Source of the DNA: Bisporella sp. PMI_857
Lineage: Eukaryota > Ascomycota > Leotiomycetes > Helotiales > Helotiaceae
Length of the DNA: 64,000 bases
Assembly (NCBI GenBank): GCA_021307315.1
Contig: JAJSPD010000119.1
Span: 19,990 to 83,989 of the forward strand
Direction: 5' to 3'
Positions 35,535 through 48,805 of the stretch are shown here, one piece after another. The translations under genes and the position numbers were made by a program. The notes below the pieces were generated by a model. The model made no database searches. It saw nothing but the letters and a program-made list of their open reading frames with translations, and was not told the DNA's origin. The stretch's first letter is position 1. Each line of letters starts with the position of its first letter.

Positions 35535-36016
35535 GACTAGTGGGAGGAGACTTGATATGGCAGGCAGTCAAGATCAATACTCTCGTGATAAAGGAAGAAA
35601 ATTGTCAAGAACTGAAATAAAATTACCAAATATTATATAGTTAAGAAAGTGAAATGATTCCATAAATCCGTAAACCAGATTTCTGTACATGCGTTACATA
35701 TGACGCAGTGTACAGGTAGTTACAGGGGTTGAAAACTGGGGCGGTGATCCTCCCGCCTCGAAAGTTGGCACTCGCAACTTTTAATTAGCTACAAAACATG
35801 CGCTGTGCCGTTGATCCCGTAGTCGTTTCATCGATGACTTAATTACGATAATGTGGAGAGACATCGTCCCAAACGTTTTAAGACGCATCATTCCGTCAAA
35901 TATCCATCTTTCACTTTCAGTCTTGACTATGGCTTGGTCATGTGACATAGGAGAAAGTACAGAGTTACCTTCCTTATGTTGATCCAAATTTTGATATATT
36001 TGATGCTTTGATGCGT
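35535..36016. other. Intergenic between Gln-Gly protein and LtrA-like gene
   Basis: A 98-codon frame at 35781-36077 (-) overlaps the end of the next gene. It might be an alternative last exon of that gene, but no acceptor supports it clearly. Confidence 0.35.
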
Positions 36017-38059
36017 TTAATAAGGCATCGGAATATGAGTTAGAGCCATCGCTATATTGGCCATTAACTCTCGCCATTTACCTGACTTGGATGGCAAATA
36101 CTGACCAAATGCAAAGCTCAAAGCTACGGTTGGGAGAACCCATGTACTCTGAGCATAGATAAGACCAACGCCAGTTTTGATGCTAGATGCCAAAGCCGCT
36201 AATACAATTCCACACATGCAGTGAATAGCGATGCGAATCAAGTTCCTCTTGTCAAGATTTGGTTGAATGGTTGCTTTCAATAGGCTCAGCATCATCAACG
36301 TAATACCGGACGCAATGAAAAAATATATGAACTATGCTTGTATAAGCGCTAGCCTAGTCACGGAGTCTCCTGGAGGGACGATTGCGTACCACAAGCATGA
36401 AAGTATTTATGTTCCCCTTCCATTCTTCGTCTGGGTCTTTCAGGAGAGAGCGGTCTATGATTGGAGCCTCGATGTCGAAGTTACAAAATATAGAATCCTG
36501 AATGATACGGAAGAGTGTGTCAACTTCCTTCGTCTGACTAGGAGAGCCAAAGCTGCTGTTCCTGATGTTATGAAAAACGGTTTGAGCCTCTTTAATAGTT
36601 CGTACAAACTTAGGTGGATAAGTATTGAAAATTTTATTGGTGAGATTAGAGTATAGCTCTGACACTTCGAGATTAGTGCCGACCGTGGGAGACTTCCGTG
36701 CTTTGGTGAAGTCGCCATTTATAACGCTATTAGATGTCAGAATTCACAGGGAAAGCAAGGTACGCAGAGACATACCCAAAGATCTCAACAACCTTTCGCC
36801 AAAGTATGAATTGTGCGGCTCCTTCAACGAGTAGAATTAGTGCAAGATGAAAAGGAAAGTGAAGAACCATCCACACGTCGCCTCGGATGACAATGTAATT
36901 CTCAGGTTTCATCCACTCAAAGTAAAGTATATATATTAAATACTATTAGGAGGTCAGCCGAACCTCTCTATTTATGATCCAGATAGTATATGCCTGCTTA
37001 CAATAATAGCGATTGAAGACACGATAGTGCCAATGACAGGCGGCGTGAAGGATGCCTCGTTCTCAACAATCTAACGATATTTAAGTCAGCCACTTGTCCA
37101 AAATCTGGTGACCATAATATTGAGGTGTCCAATTGGTATTTTTATGCTATATTTGATAATGGCCATGGGTAGTTGACAATGAACATACAGTGGCACAACT
37201 TTTGCATAGTCTGATGATGCCTTCTCCGACTAAGTTTGCGTTAATCTACGGTTTTTGACTTTTTATGAAGCGCCTACGTATGATAAGAGTGAGTAAGCTC
37301 ATCCGATGTATTAAATGAGTGCCCTGGAAGCTCAGGATACGGTAGTGAGCAGATATGGTGACATTTATAGCTGTCTCCAACAATGAAACAATATGCCAAG
37401 TCAGGTAGACATAATCTTTCACTGCCGTATGTTGAAAGGCCCTATAGAGGCATATCAGTGACTTAGAAAGCTGTTCATGGAGGAGGAACTACTGACAGGA
37501 ATGAGCCTAAGAATATTACTGCAGCTAGAAAATATAATGAGACAATCAAAGTCAGTGGCCGTCTCGAGTTCGGATGATCCGGGGTTTGGCGAAGAACCAA
37601 TAGGTATCGAAGGGCAAGGAGCAGCCTGGAGAGCATCAAAGTCATAGCAAGTGACCGAAATGTACTGGATGTGTGGTGTGGCGATCTGATATGTGGACTG
37701 ATGAGAGCCAGGCCGATCATGACTCCGAATTGGGCGGCCATACATAGTTTGTCGAGAACATTGCTAGTGATAAATCTCACATCACACAGGCTAACTTGAA
37801 GCCATAAGAACCATAGGATACAAAAGAATCCAGCGTAAGATTTCAAGGGATCAATGCCATCAATATTGAGCATATCAGTAAATGTCGTGAGGTTAGCAAC
37901 CAAGAAGAGATCATAAAATAGCTCGATGTTTGTTGATTCGTTGCAATGCGAGTGATTCAGAGTCTCCGATGTTGCAGATTGATGATCAAGGTGGTTTCCA
38001 GTTTCAGTCGAACACGGGCGCTTTTCTTCATCGTAAATAATATGTCTAGCAGCAAGCAT
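36017..38059 (-). CDS. LtrA-like (low temperature requirement A) membrane protein
   Basis: Seven exons: 38059-37497, 37441-37278, 37229-37189, 37070-37002, 36942-36776, 36726-36390 and 36331-36017. They add to 1656 nt, 551 aa, with all phases consistent; the introns are 48-118 bp, one with a GTCAGT donor. LtrA signatures appear in order: NIELFYDLFLVANLTTF at the start, GFFCILWFLWLQVSLCDVRF, the loop FQGTHLIHRMSLLTLII followed after an intron by LGEGII, then a hydrophobic C-terminal half with FHFPFHLALILLVEGAAQF-like helices. The family is multi-pass and widespread in fungi and bacteria. The name comes from Listeria cold growth, and the molecular role is unknown. The exact C-terminus is the least certain part. 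Confidence 0.82.
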
Positions 38060-39331
38060 TTCTTATCGGTAGCAATCGTGGAATAAAGAAAGGAGAAAGC
38101 TAGCATGAGTCTAATGAACTATGGCCAGTAGTAGAAAATTTTATAAATATGTGTATAGCCTTCGGTTTGAATGGAATATAAGTAGACTGCCCTGTGTGCC
38201 TTCGCAATATCTAGAGTAGTCTCCAGAGAGCTCATGGGAGTAAATGAGAAGCAGTATCTCCTTGCAAAGGGAAGCTAGGGTCACCGTGCTCAGTCATTGA
38301 CTGGAATTCTAGCCAATTCGTATGTAGCAATAGATCGCCAAGAGTTTCGATAACTTCATTCCACCTAAGTAGATTACGAATGACAAAAGAAAAGTGGAAA
38401 CAAAATAGACATGCGGAAGATAAGATATCGACTGCCATCAAACTTCTTCGCCTTGAGATAAAAGTGAGAATCGAAGTTCATTAATATCACGTGATGTAGA
38501 ATTGAACACGAGAATAACATGCAGTTATGCAGTAAATGCCATATGAAGGCCATTTGGATGTTCATTTAAATGCTCTTTGTCTCCGTCTCTTCAGAATTGC
38601 CTCGGTTCTGGGGAGTGGTGATGGAAGATGATTGGATCCATAACATCTGCCCAGTAGCCCCAATGCACGGCTTAGAGGAAGCTGGCCAATGCGTAGGAAA
38701 GGCGAACTTCGCTTCTCTGCTCATGTATTTAATTAGGTAATTGATGGCAAAGACATCTTTGAGATCGCCAGAAGTACTGCCGCCTACTTGAGTACTGACT
38801 GGTGAGGAGGTGAGGTGGTTGAAGGGTTAATAGTGGGGCTCAAAAAATGTAGGTCGTGACCTGGGATTGTATGGGCGCTGGGTGATGCATGAAGACAGGG
38901 GTCCTTGGAGATGTCTTCAATTTTAATCGACATGCACGACGCGACAGGAGACGCGACAATAAACACTCGACAAAACAATATTCATTCCTTCGGAACATCC
39001 TTATCTGACTCGATATACTAAGAAACATTGCTAGCCACAGACTAGTCAGCCTTGCCGGCTGTGACTCTGGATGAACTGTGGCCTCAGTTACACCGTCTGC
39101 TACTCAAGCTAAACCTCCGAACACTCCACAAATAGATGTTATGACAGGCGGAGTCCGGTATTCAGGAGGTGTCACAAAGTTTTACCCATGAATTATCGTC
39201 TGCGGCCTGTTCTTAGACCGTCGCAGACCATATAATAGCATTCCTCGCCATCCTGGATCAGGCAGATTCGCAGGAGGCGAAGGGGACTCAACAATTGTTG
39301 ATGTGGGAGGCGAGCATCAGTATATGGAAAG
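38060..39331. other. Intergenic between divergent LtrA-like and kinesin genes
   Basis: The two flanking genes point away from each other, so both promoters lie here. Short minus-strand frames (38232-38441, 38374-38565, 38784-38978) have no recognisable domains. Confidence 0.45.
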
Positions 39332-42300
39332 ATGGCGCCGGCAGGTGGAGGAAATATTAAGGTGGTGGTGAGAGTGCGGCCCTTCAATAGCAGAGGTATG
39401 TAGCCCGTTCTTAGTCGCAAAATGCCCCTTGACAGGATATCCCTTTAACGAAATCCGCAGAGAAGGAGCGTAATGCAAAATGTATCGTGCAAATGAAGGG
39501 AGCCCAGACCGTTCTCACTTCACCTCCAGAAGCACAAAATAACCAGCGTGGTGGGAAGGGCGGCAAAGACGAGGGACAAAAGGTGTTTGCGTTCGATAAA
39601 TCATACTGGTCTTTCGATCGTGGTGATTCCCACTATGCTGGACAAGACGATTTACACTCGGATTTAGGAAAACCTCTGCTGGATAACGCATTCCAGGGAT
39701 ATAACAATTGTATTTTTGCATATGGACAGACCGGCTCTGGAAAATCTTACTCTATGATGGGATATGGACCTGAAGCAGGAGTTATCCCTAAAATTTGCCA
39801 GGATATGTTTACGAGGATAGGTAGCATGCAAGAGGATAAAAATCTGCGATGTACGGTAGAGGTATCATATCTGGAAATTTACAACGAACGAGTTAGAGAT
39901 TTGCTCAATCCAACTACGAAGGGCAATCTGAAGGTTAGAGAACATCCATCTACAGGACCATACGTGGAAGATCTCGCGAAACTGGTGGTCTCTAGCTTCA
40001 ACGAGATTGAACATTTGATGGACGAGGGAAACAAAGCAAGAACGGTGGCGGCAACGAATATGAACGAAACATCCAGCCGAAGTCACGCCGTCTTCACACT
40101 CACTCTGACCCAAAAGAGGCACGATGTCGAAACCAATATGGCAATGGAAAAGGTCGCCAAAATTAGCTTGGTGGATTTGGCTGGATCGGAGAGAGCTACT
40201 TCCACAGGTGCTACAGGCGCTCGTCTAAAGGAAGGTGCCGAAATCAATAGGTCTCTTTCCACACTTGGCCGAGTTATCGCTTCATTAGCAGATCTATCAG
40301 ATGGCAAGAAGAAAAATGTCAAGGTTCCTTATCGTGACAGTGTCTTGACATGGCTGTTAAAAGATTCATTAGGGGGGAATAGTATGACGGCTATGATAGC
40401 AGCTATTTCTCCTGCAGATATCAATTTTGACGAGACCCTCAGTACCCTTCGTTATGCAGACAGCGCCAAGAGAATCAAGAACCATGCTGTGGTGAATGAA
40501 GATGCCAATGCTCGCATGATTCGTGAGTTGAAAGAAGAACTGGCAACTTTACGCAGCAAATTAAGTGGCGGCGGTGGTGCACCGGCGGAAGAAACCTACG
40601 CCGAGGGTACACCGTTGGACAAGCAGATCGTCAGTATTGTGCAACCAGACGGCACCGTGAAAAAGGTCTCCAAAGCAGAGATTGCTGAACAGCTCAACCA
40701 GAGTGAGAAGCTGTATTCAGATCTTAATCAGACTTGGGAGCAGAAACTACAAAAAACCGAAGAGATCCACAAAGAGCGAGAAGCAGCTTTGGAGGAGCTT
40801 GGTATCAGCATCGAGAAAGGCTTTGTCGGGTTACACACTCCAAAGAAAATGCCCCATTTAGTCAATCTGTCTGATGACCCACTTCTTGCTGAGTGCTTGG
40901 TATATAACCTCAAGCCTGGTACCACTACTGTCGGAAACGTGGATACGAATGCTGCGACCACGGCTGAAATCAGATTGAATGGCAGTCGCATCTTGCATGA
41001 CCACTGCACATTTGAAAACGTAGATAATAAGGTCACAGTCATCCCACGAGATGGAGCAGCAGTTATGGTCAATGGAAAGAGAATTACGGAACCCACTCGT
41101 TTGAAAAGTGGATATAGGGTTATCCTCGGGGACTTTCATATTTTCCGCTTCAATAACCCTATGGAGGCAAAGGCAGAACGAGCAGAGCAAAGTCTGTTGC
41201 GCCACTCCGTTACGGCAAGCCAAGTGCAGGATTATGAGAAGTCCACGCCATCGCCTAGTCCGAGACCTGGCCATGAGAGAACGTATAGCAAAGCTGTATC
41301 TGAATTTGATTGGGAGGGCAGCCGGCCAGAATCTCCAATGCCATTTCAGCCAGGGAGGGACTCAGATTGGTCCTTCGCTCGTCGTGAGGCTGCTGGCGCA
41401 ATACTTGGGCCTGATCAGAAGATTGCAGGGCTTTCAGATGAAGAACTTAATATATTATTCGAGGATGTTCAGAGGGCTCGAGCGGAACGTGCCGTTCGGG
41501 ACATGGATGACGATGTCGATTCGAATACTTCATATCCTGTTCGCGAAAAGTACCTTTCCAATGGTACCCTGGATAATTTTTCTCTGGATACTGCCCTTAC
41601 AATGCCATCAACTCCGAAGCAAGGCGAGGTAGAGGACAAGATGCGTGAAATCAGAGAAGAGATGCAACTACAATTGGACAAGCAGAAAGCCGAGTATCAG
41701 GATCAACTGAAGTCTGCAGAAGCTGCTAATGTAGAATTTGAGGAGATCAAAAAGGAGAAAGTAAGGATGGAAGAGAATCTTCGGGAAATCAAGGAAGAGA
41801 TGGTCAAGCAATTGGAGTCTCAACGAAAGGAATTCGAGGAACGTCTTCAAAAGCTGGATCCATCCCGAACGATTGAGCCTCAGGGTCCAGCTCCTCTAAC
41901 AGAGGCAGAGATCTCAATTGCTCATAAAACCCTCGAGCACTGGCGCGGACGAAGATATGTGCGAATGGCGGAGGCAGTTCTACAGCATGCTCATCATCTA
42001 AAGGAAGCTCAGGTGATGAGTCAAGAAATGGATGAGGGTGTGGTATTCCAGTTTACCATTGTCGATGTTGGCCACTATTTATGCTCATCGTATGATATGG
42101 TTCTCAACGACATTTCGCGTGAGGGTGATGATGTGTTTTTGGAAGAAGCTCAAAAGCCTTGCGTTGGTGTACGAGTGATCGACTTTCGAAATAGTGTCGT
42201 ACATCTGTGGAGTTTGGAGAAATTGAAGGAGCGAGTTATGTTGATGCGTCAAATGCATCAATATCTGGATCGACCGGAATATCTACAGCACTTCCAGCTA

Positions 42301-44286
42301 GACAATCCATTCATGGAAACATGCATGCCACAATACACTCATATTGGAGATGCCGATGTTCCTTTGGCTGCAGTATTCGAGAGTCGCGTGCAGGATTTTA
42401 CCCTTGATGTTCTTTCACCTTACACCTCCCAAGCCGTAGGCATCATCAAGCTATCACTAGAACCTTCATCGGCTCGAGCGCCTTCGAGCACGCTGAAGTT
42501 CAATGTGGTCATGCACGATCTGATTGGCTTCGCTGAACGCGAGGGGACTGAAGTTCATGGTCAGCTATTTATACCTGGTGTGTCTGATGAAGGAGGCGTA
42601 ACAACAACGCAGATGATACAAGATTTCGATGAAGGTCCTGTCAGGTTTGAGAGTGTCCATAGCATGAGCGTTCCAATGTTCTCACCTCCTAATGTCTCCC
42701 TCCGCGTTGCTATCTTTGCCAAGGTTTCTTCGATGCACCTTGACAAATTGCTTAGTTGGGATGATATGCGCGACAATGTTCCCAGCCCACAGCAAAAACG
42801 CAAGAATGCTCGGATATCGGAATCTCAATTCTATACAGAAGACAAACATGATGTCTTTGGGAGAGTTCAAATCCTGGAGCTTGCTGAGACTGGCGAATAC
42901 AAACCCGTGGAGGTTATCCAAGCCAACGATAAAGATAAAGGAGCATTTCAGCTTCACCAGGGGCTGCAACGCCGCATTGCTATCAGCCTTTCCCATAGCG
43001 CTGGGGAAGCTCTTCCTTGGGACGAAATCGCCAATCTCCGAGTCGGGCAGATTCAGTTGATTGACCATGCTGGAAAGAACCCCGACCTAACGTCAGTGGC
43101 ACCATTCATTCCTTTAAAACTAGTCGCTCGTCCATCTCTCAAGACGCATGCCAACGGTACAAGTAACGTGACGATGATGGGCCAGTGGGATTCGTCCGTT
43201 CATGAATCACTTCTATTGGACCGTGTAACAGCCGACAAGTATAAAGTGCAAATGACGCTTCAGTGGGATGTGGGCTCAGAGAAGCTCGCTCAACCAATGA
43301 CATTCTCAATGAATGTGTCTTCACAAATTCTTTCTAGAAGCTTTGTGAGGTCGACAAGCGTGTTTGCAAGTCTATGGCAGAGCGTTCGCATTCTTCACTC
43401 GATTGGCGAAATATTCTCTGTTGCTGTTCGGCCCTCTCCTGTCAAGAGAGCTGGTGACTTGTGGAGGATGAATACTGGTAATGACTATGTGAAAGGCGAA
43501 GAAGATCTGACGAATTGGACGCCTCGAGGAATATCGCTCATTCGCGATCATATTGCAGCCAAACGAAGGAAGGTTAGACTTACAGAGCTAGATGCCGCCG
43601 CTCCCCTACTCAGCCGCATTAACTTTCCAAAGTCAGTGACCACGCCAGCTCTACCTACTACAAACGGCGATGGTAGCGAGACTTCTTCCGAGCAGGTCGA
43701 GGAGGAAGGTCTCTCAGATCGCCACACAAAGTTGGCTGAGAAATATGTTAGCCTTTGGAAACTTTGTCGCGAACCGACAACATCAATTCTTACAGCCGCC
43801 AATGTCGAGCCTCCCACAAACGGCGTAGCATCTAACCTTCATAAACCCCCTCCGAAACCTAACACACCAGATCATGCTCGCCAGCGCTCAATGTCATCTA
43901 CAAGAAAACCCACGTTTTTAGCAACTATATTAACGGTGACGAAGAACACCACCGTATTGAAAGGTGGCTATCTTCTGACGCCGAGTGCTGACAGTACAAA
44001 GTGGGTGCGTCGCTTCGTGGAACTAAGACATCCATATCTGCATCTTCACTCAGTCCCGGATGGAGAACAGGTTTCCATAGTCAGTCTGCGCAATAGTCGC
44101 ATAGACCACAACCCACAGATCGCGAAGCTTCTACGACGAAATCTGGGGAACAATAATATGCGTGGAAGAGCAGGCGACCCGGAAGCGGAAAATATATTTG
44201 CAGTCTATGGAACGGATAATACATGGCTTTTCAAGGCGCGCACAGAGAGGGAGAAGGTGGAATGGATCTTCAAAATCGACCAGTAG
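39332..44286 (+). CDS. unc104: Kinesin-3 motor, UNC-104/KIF1 type
   Basis: Two exons, 39332-39395 and 39461-44286 (intron 65 bp, GTATGT...CGCAG), give 1629 aa. Exon 1 encodes the first motor strand (GGNIKVVVRVRPFNSRE). The motor domain, about residues 7-385, has the ATP loop GQTGSGKS at 110-117, NETSSRSHAVF (switch I) and VDLAGSERA (switch II). It is followed by a short neck/coiled coil, an FHA domain at about 500-590 (LNGSRILHDHCTF), further coiled coils near 740-830, the KIF1B/DUF3694-type central regions, and a PH domain in the last 110 residues (GGYLLTPSADSTKWVRRFVEL). This is the full domain order of UNC-104, a plus-end motor carrying vesicles and endosomes on microtubules and binding membranes through the PH domain; the Aspergillus member is UncA. 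All motifs look intact. Confidence 0.95.
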
Positions 44287-44946
44287 TATTTCGGCAGCGG
44301 GAGCGATTCCTTCGACGAAGAATAGAGATGGAAATAATGGGCGAAATACGATGCATTAGATGGTGTTGGGATATGATGACGACCGAAGTATGATACCCCC
44401 TTGTTCGAAATAGTTGTATACCTATACCATTTCATTTGTTTAGATAGTTGTCCCTTGCGGGATTCAGCACTAGATCGTTGTATTCAAGGATGTTATTCAA
44501 CCAGTCCCTCCTCTTGAGTCGTCTGGTGAATCTAGCTACACCATTGGGACCTTCTTGCGAATGAAGTAGGGATGTATTTGTATTTTCTCACCATATTCGG
44601 GCTAGTACCTTTCGTGTTCCTGGATATCAACTTTCTCGGCTCTCTTGCGAATTGGCATATCATTCTTGATGTTCATCTCGAAGCACTTAAAAATAAAGCC
44701 AGTAAGATATTTCAAAGGATTCGAAATATACAAAACGTCTTGACAAGTGTGAACAGGTATTTGTGGACGTCTTGACAACCGTAATTAAGGACAGATCATG
44801 TCACCAACATCTGGGCAGTGGGTCCCTTTTATATTGCTGCCTGAAATCAGAGATCGCTTGACTATATATAAATTATACTCGGACTCCAATGCAAGAATAT
44901 CATACATACATCTATTTCCTGGTCTCGAATCTCCAGTAATAGCGAA
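44287..44946. other. Intergenic, no gene seen
   Basis: This is the 3' flank of the kinesin gene and the promoter of the serine hydrolase gene. A 67-codon frame at 44572-44775 has no features. Confidence 0.4.
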
Positions 44947-46462
44947 ATGGCGTCCCTTGAAGAGCAATTCAAGAAGGCGACCGCGGCGCGGGACATTCCC
45001 GGCGTTATCCTCCTAGCCGCCGACGCATCAGGTATGCTCCTTCATCCTCCTTGCACCGAGATGCATCACGTTCGCTGATATTTCACAGGAAGCTTTTCCT
45101 ATGCCCGCGCTTTTGGGGAGGCGCGCCCAAGCGTGCCCATAGACCTGAATGCCACGTTCATAATGGCCTCCTGCACCAAGCTTCAAACCACAATCGCAGC
45201 GTTGCAGTGCATAGATCGTGGTTTGGTCGCGCTGGATGATGATGTGAGGTATATCCTTACCGAGCTGAAGGATGTAAAGATCCTGGCGGGGTATGAAGGC
45301 GACGAGCCGATCTTGAAACCCGTGCAAGGGAAGATCACGTTACGGCAAGTCGGTTTGTTGTTGAGGGGAATTCGGGTGGCTGATACATTGCAGACAACTT
45401 CTTACACATTCTTCCGGAAGCGCATATGATGCTCTTTCTCCTCACCTGTTGAAATGGCGTCTCTCGAAGGGCCAAGAGCCGGGAACGATGGGGTTGTCTA
45501 GGAAGGATAGACTTGATCTTCCATTCGCGTTTGAGCCGGGCACGAGCTGGGCATATGGATATGGTATCGATTGGGCCGGTGTTCTGGTGGAGCGTCTCTC
45601 GGGTCTCAATCTTCAAGAGTACTTTGAGAAGAATATTTGGGGCGTGCTTGGTATTGAGGACATTACCTTTCATCAAGGTACCCCTTTCCTCCCTATTTCC
45701 TAAATTGAGGTCCAGAGCTGATGGGAGCAGAACTGAAACCCAAGGTGAGAGAGAATCTCGTAAAGCTAACCTTTCGCGGCGGGATCAACACCTACCGCAC
45801 GTTGGCGATAGATACGGGGAAACCAGTGGAGTGGACGGATAAGCCGCTTTACGATGATCCGTATCCTATCGGTGATGAAATGGGCGGTCAAGACGCAATA
45901 GGTAGTGCTACTGACTACCTCCAAATTCTGCTTTCTATCCTCCGCAATGATGGAAAACTTCTTAAACCGGAAACGGTGGACGAGATGTTTATCCAGCAGC
46001 TTGGGGAGGGGAGCCTGGCAGCAAGTAGGGCGCACCAAGGATCGAGCTTTTTTAAAGATACATTCGGTAGTTCGAAGGAGGAAGAGGTTCTAGGCTGGGT
46101 GAGTGTTGGTTTCTTGCATAATTTTGATTCGTGTTTGGCGGTGCAATCATGTCTTCTAATCGTTATTGTCTTATTCCTTTGGGCTGTTGTGCAGAAATGA
46201 CAAAACTCGGTGCTAACCAGTTGGACAGGGTCTGGGAGGGTTGCTTCTAGAAAAGGATAGTGAGACAGGGAGAGGAAGTGGCACGCTGACTTGGAGCGGA
46301 CTGCCAAATTTGCTGTGGAGAATCGATAGAGAGACTGGACTGGTGCTTTTCTATGCGGGGAATGTGTTGCCATTTGGCGATTTCGAGAGTCATCGATATG
46401 AGCAGAAGTTCGAAAAGGAGATGTATAAGAGGTTGAGAGAGTCCAGGGAGGCGACGCTTTGA
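44947..46462 (+). CDS. Beta-lactamase/transesterase-type serine hydrolase
   Basis: Five exons: 44947-45031, 45089-45344, 45394-45677, 45716-46098 and 46229-46462, total 1242 nt, 413 aa. The fold is the class C beta-lactamase-like family that includes esterases and acyltransferases such as LovD. Visible motifs are the nucleophile block ASCTK (S56-x-x-K59), ITLRQLLTHSSG after it, and the tyrosine block WAYGYGIDWAG (Y168). The C-terminal block GTLTWSGLPN replaces the KTG box. Intron 2 is a GC-AG intron (donor GCAAGT, 49 bp) and is the only choice that yields the family sequence. Intron 3 is only 38 bp, unusually short. No signal peptide is seen, so a cytosolic esterase or transesterase is likely; the substrate is unknown. 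The neighbours suggest no biosynthetic cluster. Confidence 0.85.
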
Positions 46463-47102
46463 GTGATTGGACTATAAATATTTTAGACGACCCAAAGTAT
46501 GACAAGGCATGTCTATGTCCATACCCTAGAACAATTAGTTCTGGTTCGCAGACACTCGCTTGGGTCCTAGGTTAAGCCTTGAATTAGTGTTTCTTTTTTA
46601 CCTATTCGTCCCTTTGAATAGAATTAGGAGGCTCATTGGGTGAAATATCGTGATTCAAGTGGAGCCACGTATTCTGCATCAACTTGGTTTTTACTCGACT
46701 CCAAGGTTCACGACTCTAGAAGTAAAGCCTTTCAAGCAAAACGCCCCGCATATAAGACTTACGAATATGGTCACCTTAGATGAGGAGAAGGGTGGCCACA
46801 TCAAGTGAGCCTTACCCCGCTACTGTCAGCCCTATTGTTTTAGGATTCCTTGCACGGCGTTTGCCACCACCTATGTCGACCAATTATGGTTTGGGTTATG
46901 TTGCATGGTACGACTCTTGGCGGTAGCCTTCTCCGTCACACAAAAGAAGAAAGCTGATCAGTTTATGCATATATGTACTGCTCTTCCAAGCTTGCCCGTC
47001 CTGGCGTGTAGACATTCCGTGGCGACTCATTTTCTCAAACTTTAGATAATACCTACATATGAATGTTTCTAGCACATTTGTGGAATATATGGAGGATAAA
47101 GC
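46463..47102. other. Intergenic, no gene seen
   Basis: No open frame with recognisable content. An upstream exon of the CorA-like gene could lie here (an ATG occurs near 46767) but no junction supports it. Confidence 0.35.
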
Positions 47103-48805
47103 ATGACTTACTTTGATACGACCCACTTGTCGCACTTGGTCAATGATCCAAATCCGGAGACAGAAACAGATATCGAGATTTTGCAACTACGATATGATAA
47201 GCAAAATGACACTACGATTGTTGATCTACAATCCCATATAGGAGATGGCGAGATTCTGTCTGTTGGAGAGGAAGACCAACCCAAGAGCAAACTCGTGGAC
47301 GATAGTGAAAGTATCGAAGGCCAAACCTCGCTACAGATATTGTGCGTGGCATCCAGTTTTAACGAAAGATATGCTTGTAAACTGATAGCTCCAGGTTTCT
47401 AAAATCAAGATTGGATCAGCATGGGTGCACAACAGGAAGGCTCCGCGTAACGCCACAAGCGCTTGATGCTATTTGTACCAAAATTCATGTGTCAACTGCA
47501 TTCCTAGACGGCGTGTTGAGGCCAAGTATTTGGGCAAAGCAGTCGGGAGCGTCGTATCATCGGTATGATTTCCATGGAAATGTTGAAGCTATCGGTATGC
47601 CCTCTCTCACCGTATTGAAAGATAGTTGTCTGACTGATCGAAGATACATTTTATCACTATTTTTATGACTGGGAGAAGGGCCCACTGCATGTCTGCGCAT
47701 CTTATAATGTCAAGAATGGAAACATCAGCTATTTCATTATAGATTGTCCACCAGTGATCAAGGAGAAAATCGAGGATAGGGCCAAAAATAGCAAAGACAC
47801 CCTGCTCTTCCGACCATTTGCAATTGACTTTCTGTTGGCGAAGGAGTGTGCCCTTTGGCGACAAGTTATGATAAACAAGAACTGGCTAAAAATGTATGAA
47901 TGGGTATGTATCATCCTCCACCTGCTTATGGCTAGGCCTAACATCATCATCCAGCATGAAGAAAGCCCAAATAGAATGGACGCTCCATTAAAACCGATTG
48001 TCGACGAGCCTTCCAATCTAAAATCTCTACATCACCTTAGCCGTACCTGGAATATGTTCTACGCCGATCTGGGCGACCTTTCCGATAGACTTGACGTCCT
48101 CATCTCCGCCTGTCACAAACTCCAAGTCCTTGGCATCCCCCATGCTGTCGCGGCCGCGGAAGGTTTCCAGTTTTTAAAAGATAGAAATGAGCTCAGGAAG
48201 CGATGGGTCGCTAGTTTTAGTGATCGCACGAAGCTCATTATGAATTTTGTGTTCAGTGCCGCCAATAGCAGGAATGCGGTGACGAACCTGTCCATTGCGG
48301 GCTTGACGAAGGATATTGCACAAGATACGGCGCAGGATAATTCGAGCATGATTACGTACGTCACTTTTGCCCTTCTAATTTCTGCTTGACCAAGTAAATA
48401 TGATGTTCTAACTGGGCTAGAATTGCAACGATGACAATGCTGTTCCTGCCTGGGACATTCGTTTCTGCACTTTTTAGCATGGTATTTTTTAATTCAGGAA
48501 CACAGTTCGACAAATCGTGGATGTGGCTGTACTTTGCCATCACGGTGCCATTAACAGGGATCGTGTTTGGCTTTTACATGTATTGGGTAAGCAAGAAGCG
48601 GGCGCGTGCTGCGGCAGCTCGTTCCCCAGACGTGTCGACAGCCCAACCCAATGCGCGGGATTCTCCACATCAACAGCTCTCGCTTCGTACGTTTTCAGGT
48701 ATGAATGGCCATCCCCCTCCACTGAAGGGAAGCGCAAGTGCGGGTCCTCCAAACCTGGATATCGAGATGGGTATCATGCAACGCCTCCAGCAAGAGGAAG
48801 TTTAG
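47103..48805 (+). CDS. CorA-like divalent-cation transporter family protein
   Basis: Exons 47103 to about 47345, about 47420 to 47594, 47644-47903, 47955-48355 and 48421-48805. The last three introns (49, 51 and 65 bp, with CTGAC/CTAAC branch points) are well supported; the 51-bp one is in frame. The first junction is unresolved: 47346-47419 is one phase-consistent option, and a frameshift cannot be excluded. The N-terminal cytosolic part contains LRVTPQALDAI and HRYDFHGNVEAI, followed by a long helical segment (LHHLSRTWNMFYADLGDLSDRL). The C-terminus has two transmembrane helices: FLPGTFVSALFSMVFF and WLYFAITVPLTGIVFGFYM. Fungal members of this family lack the classic GMN pore motif, as does this one, so Mg2+ transport is not assured. 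The protein ends with a disordered tail. An intact gene is likely. Confidence 0.7.
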
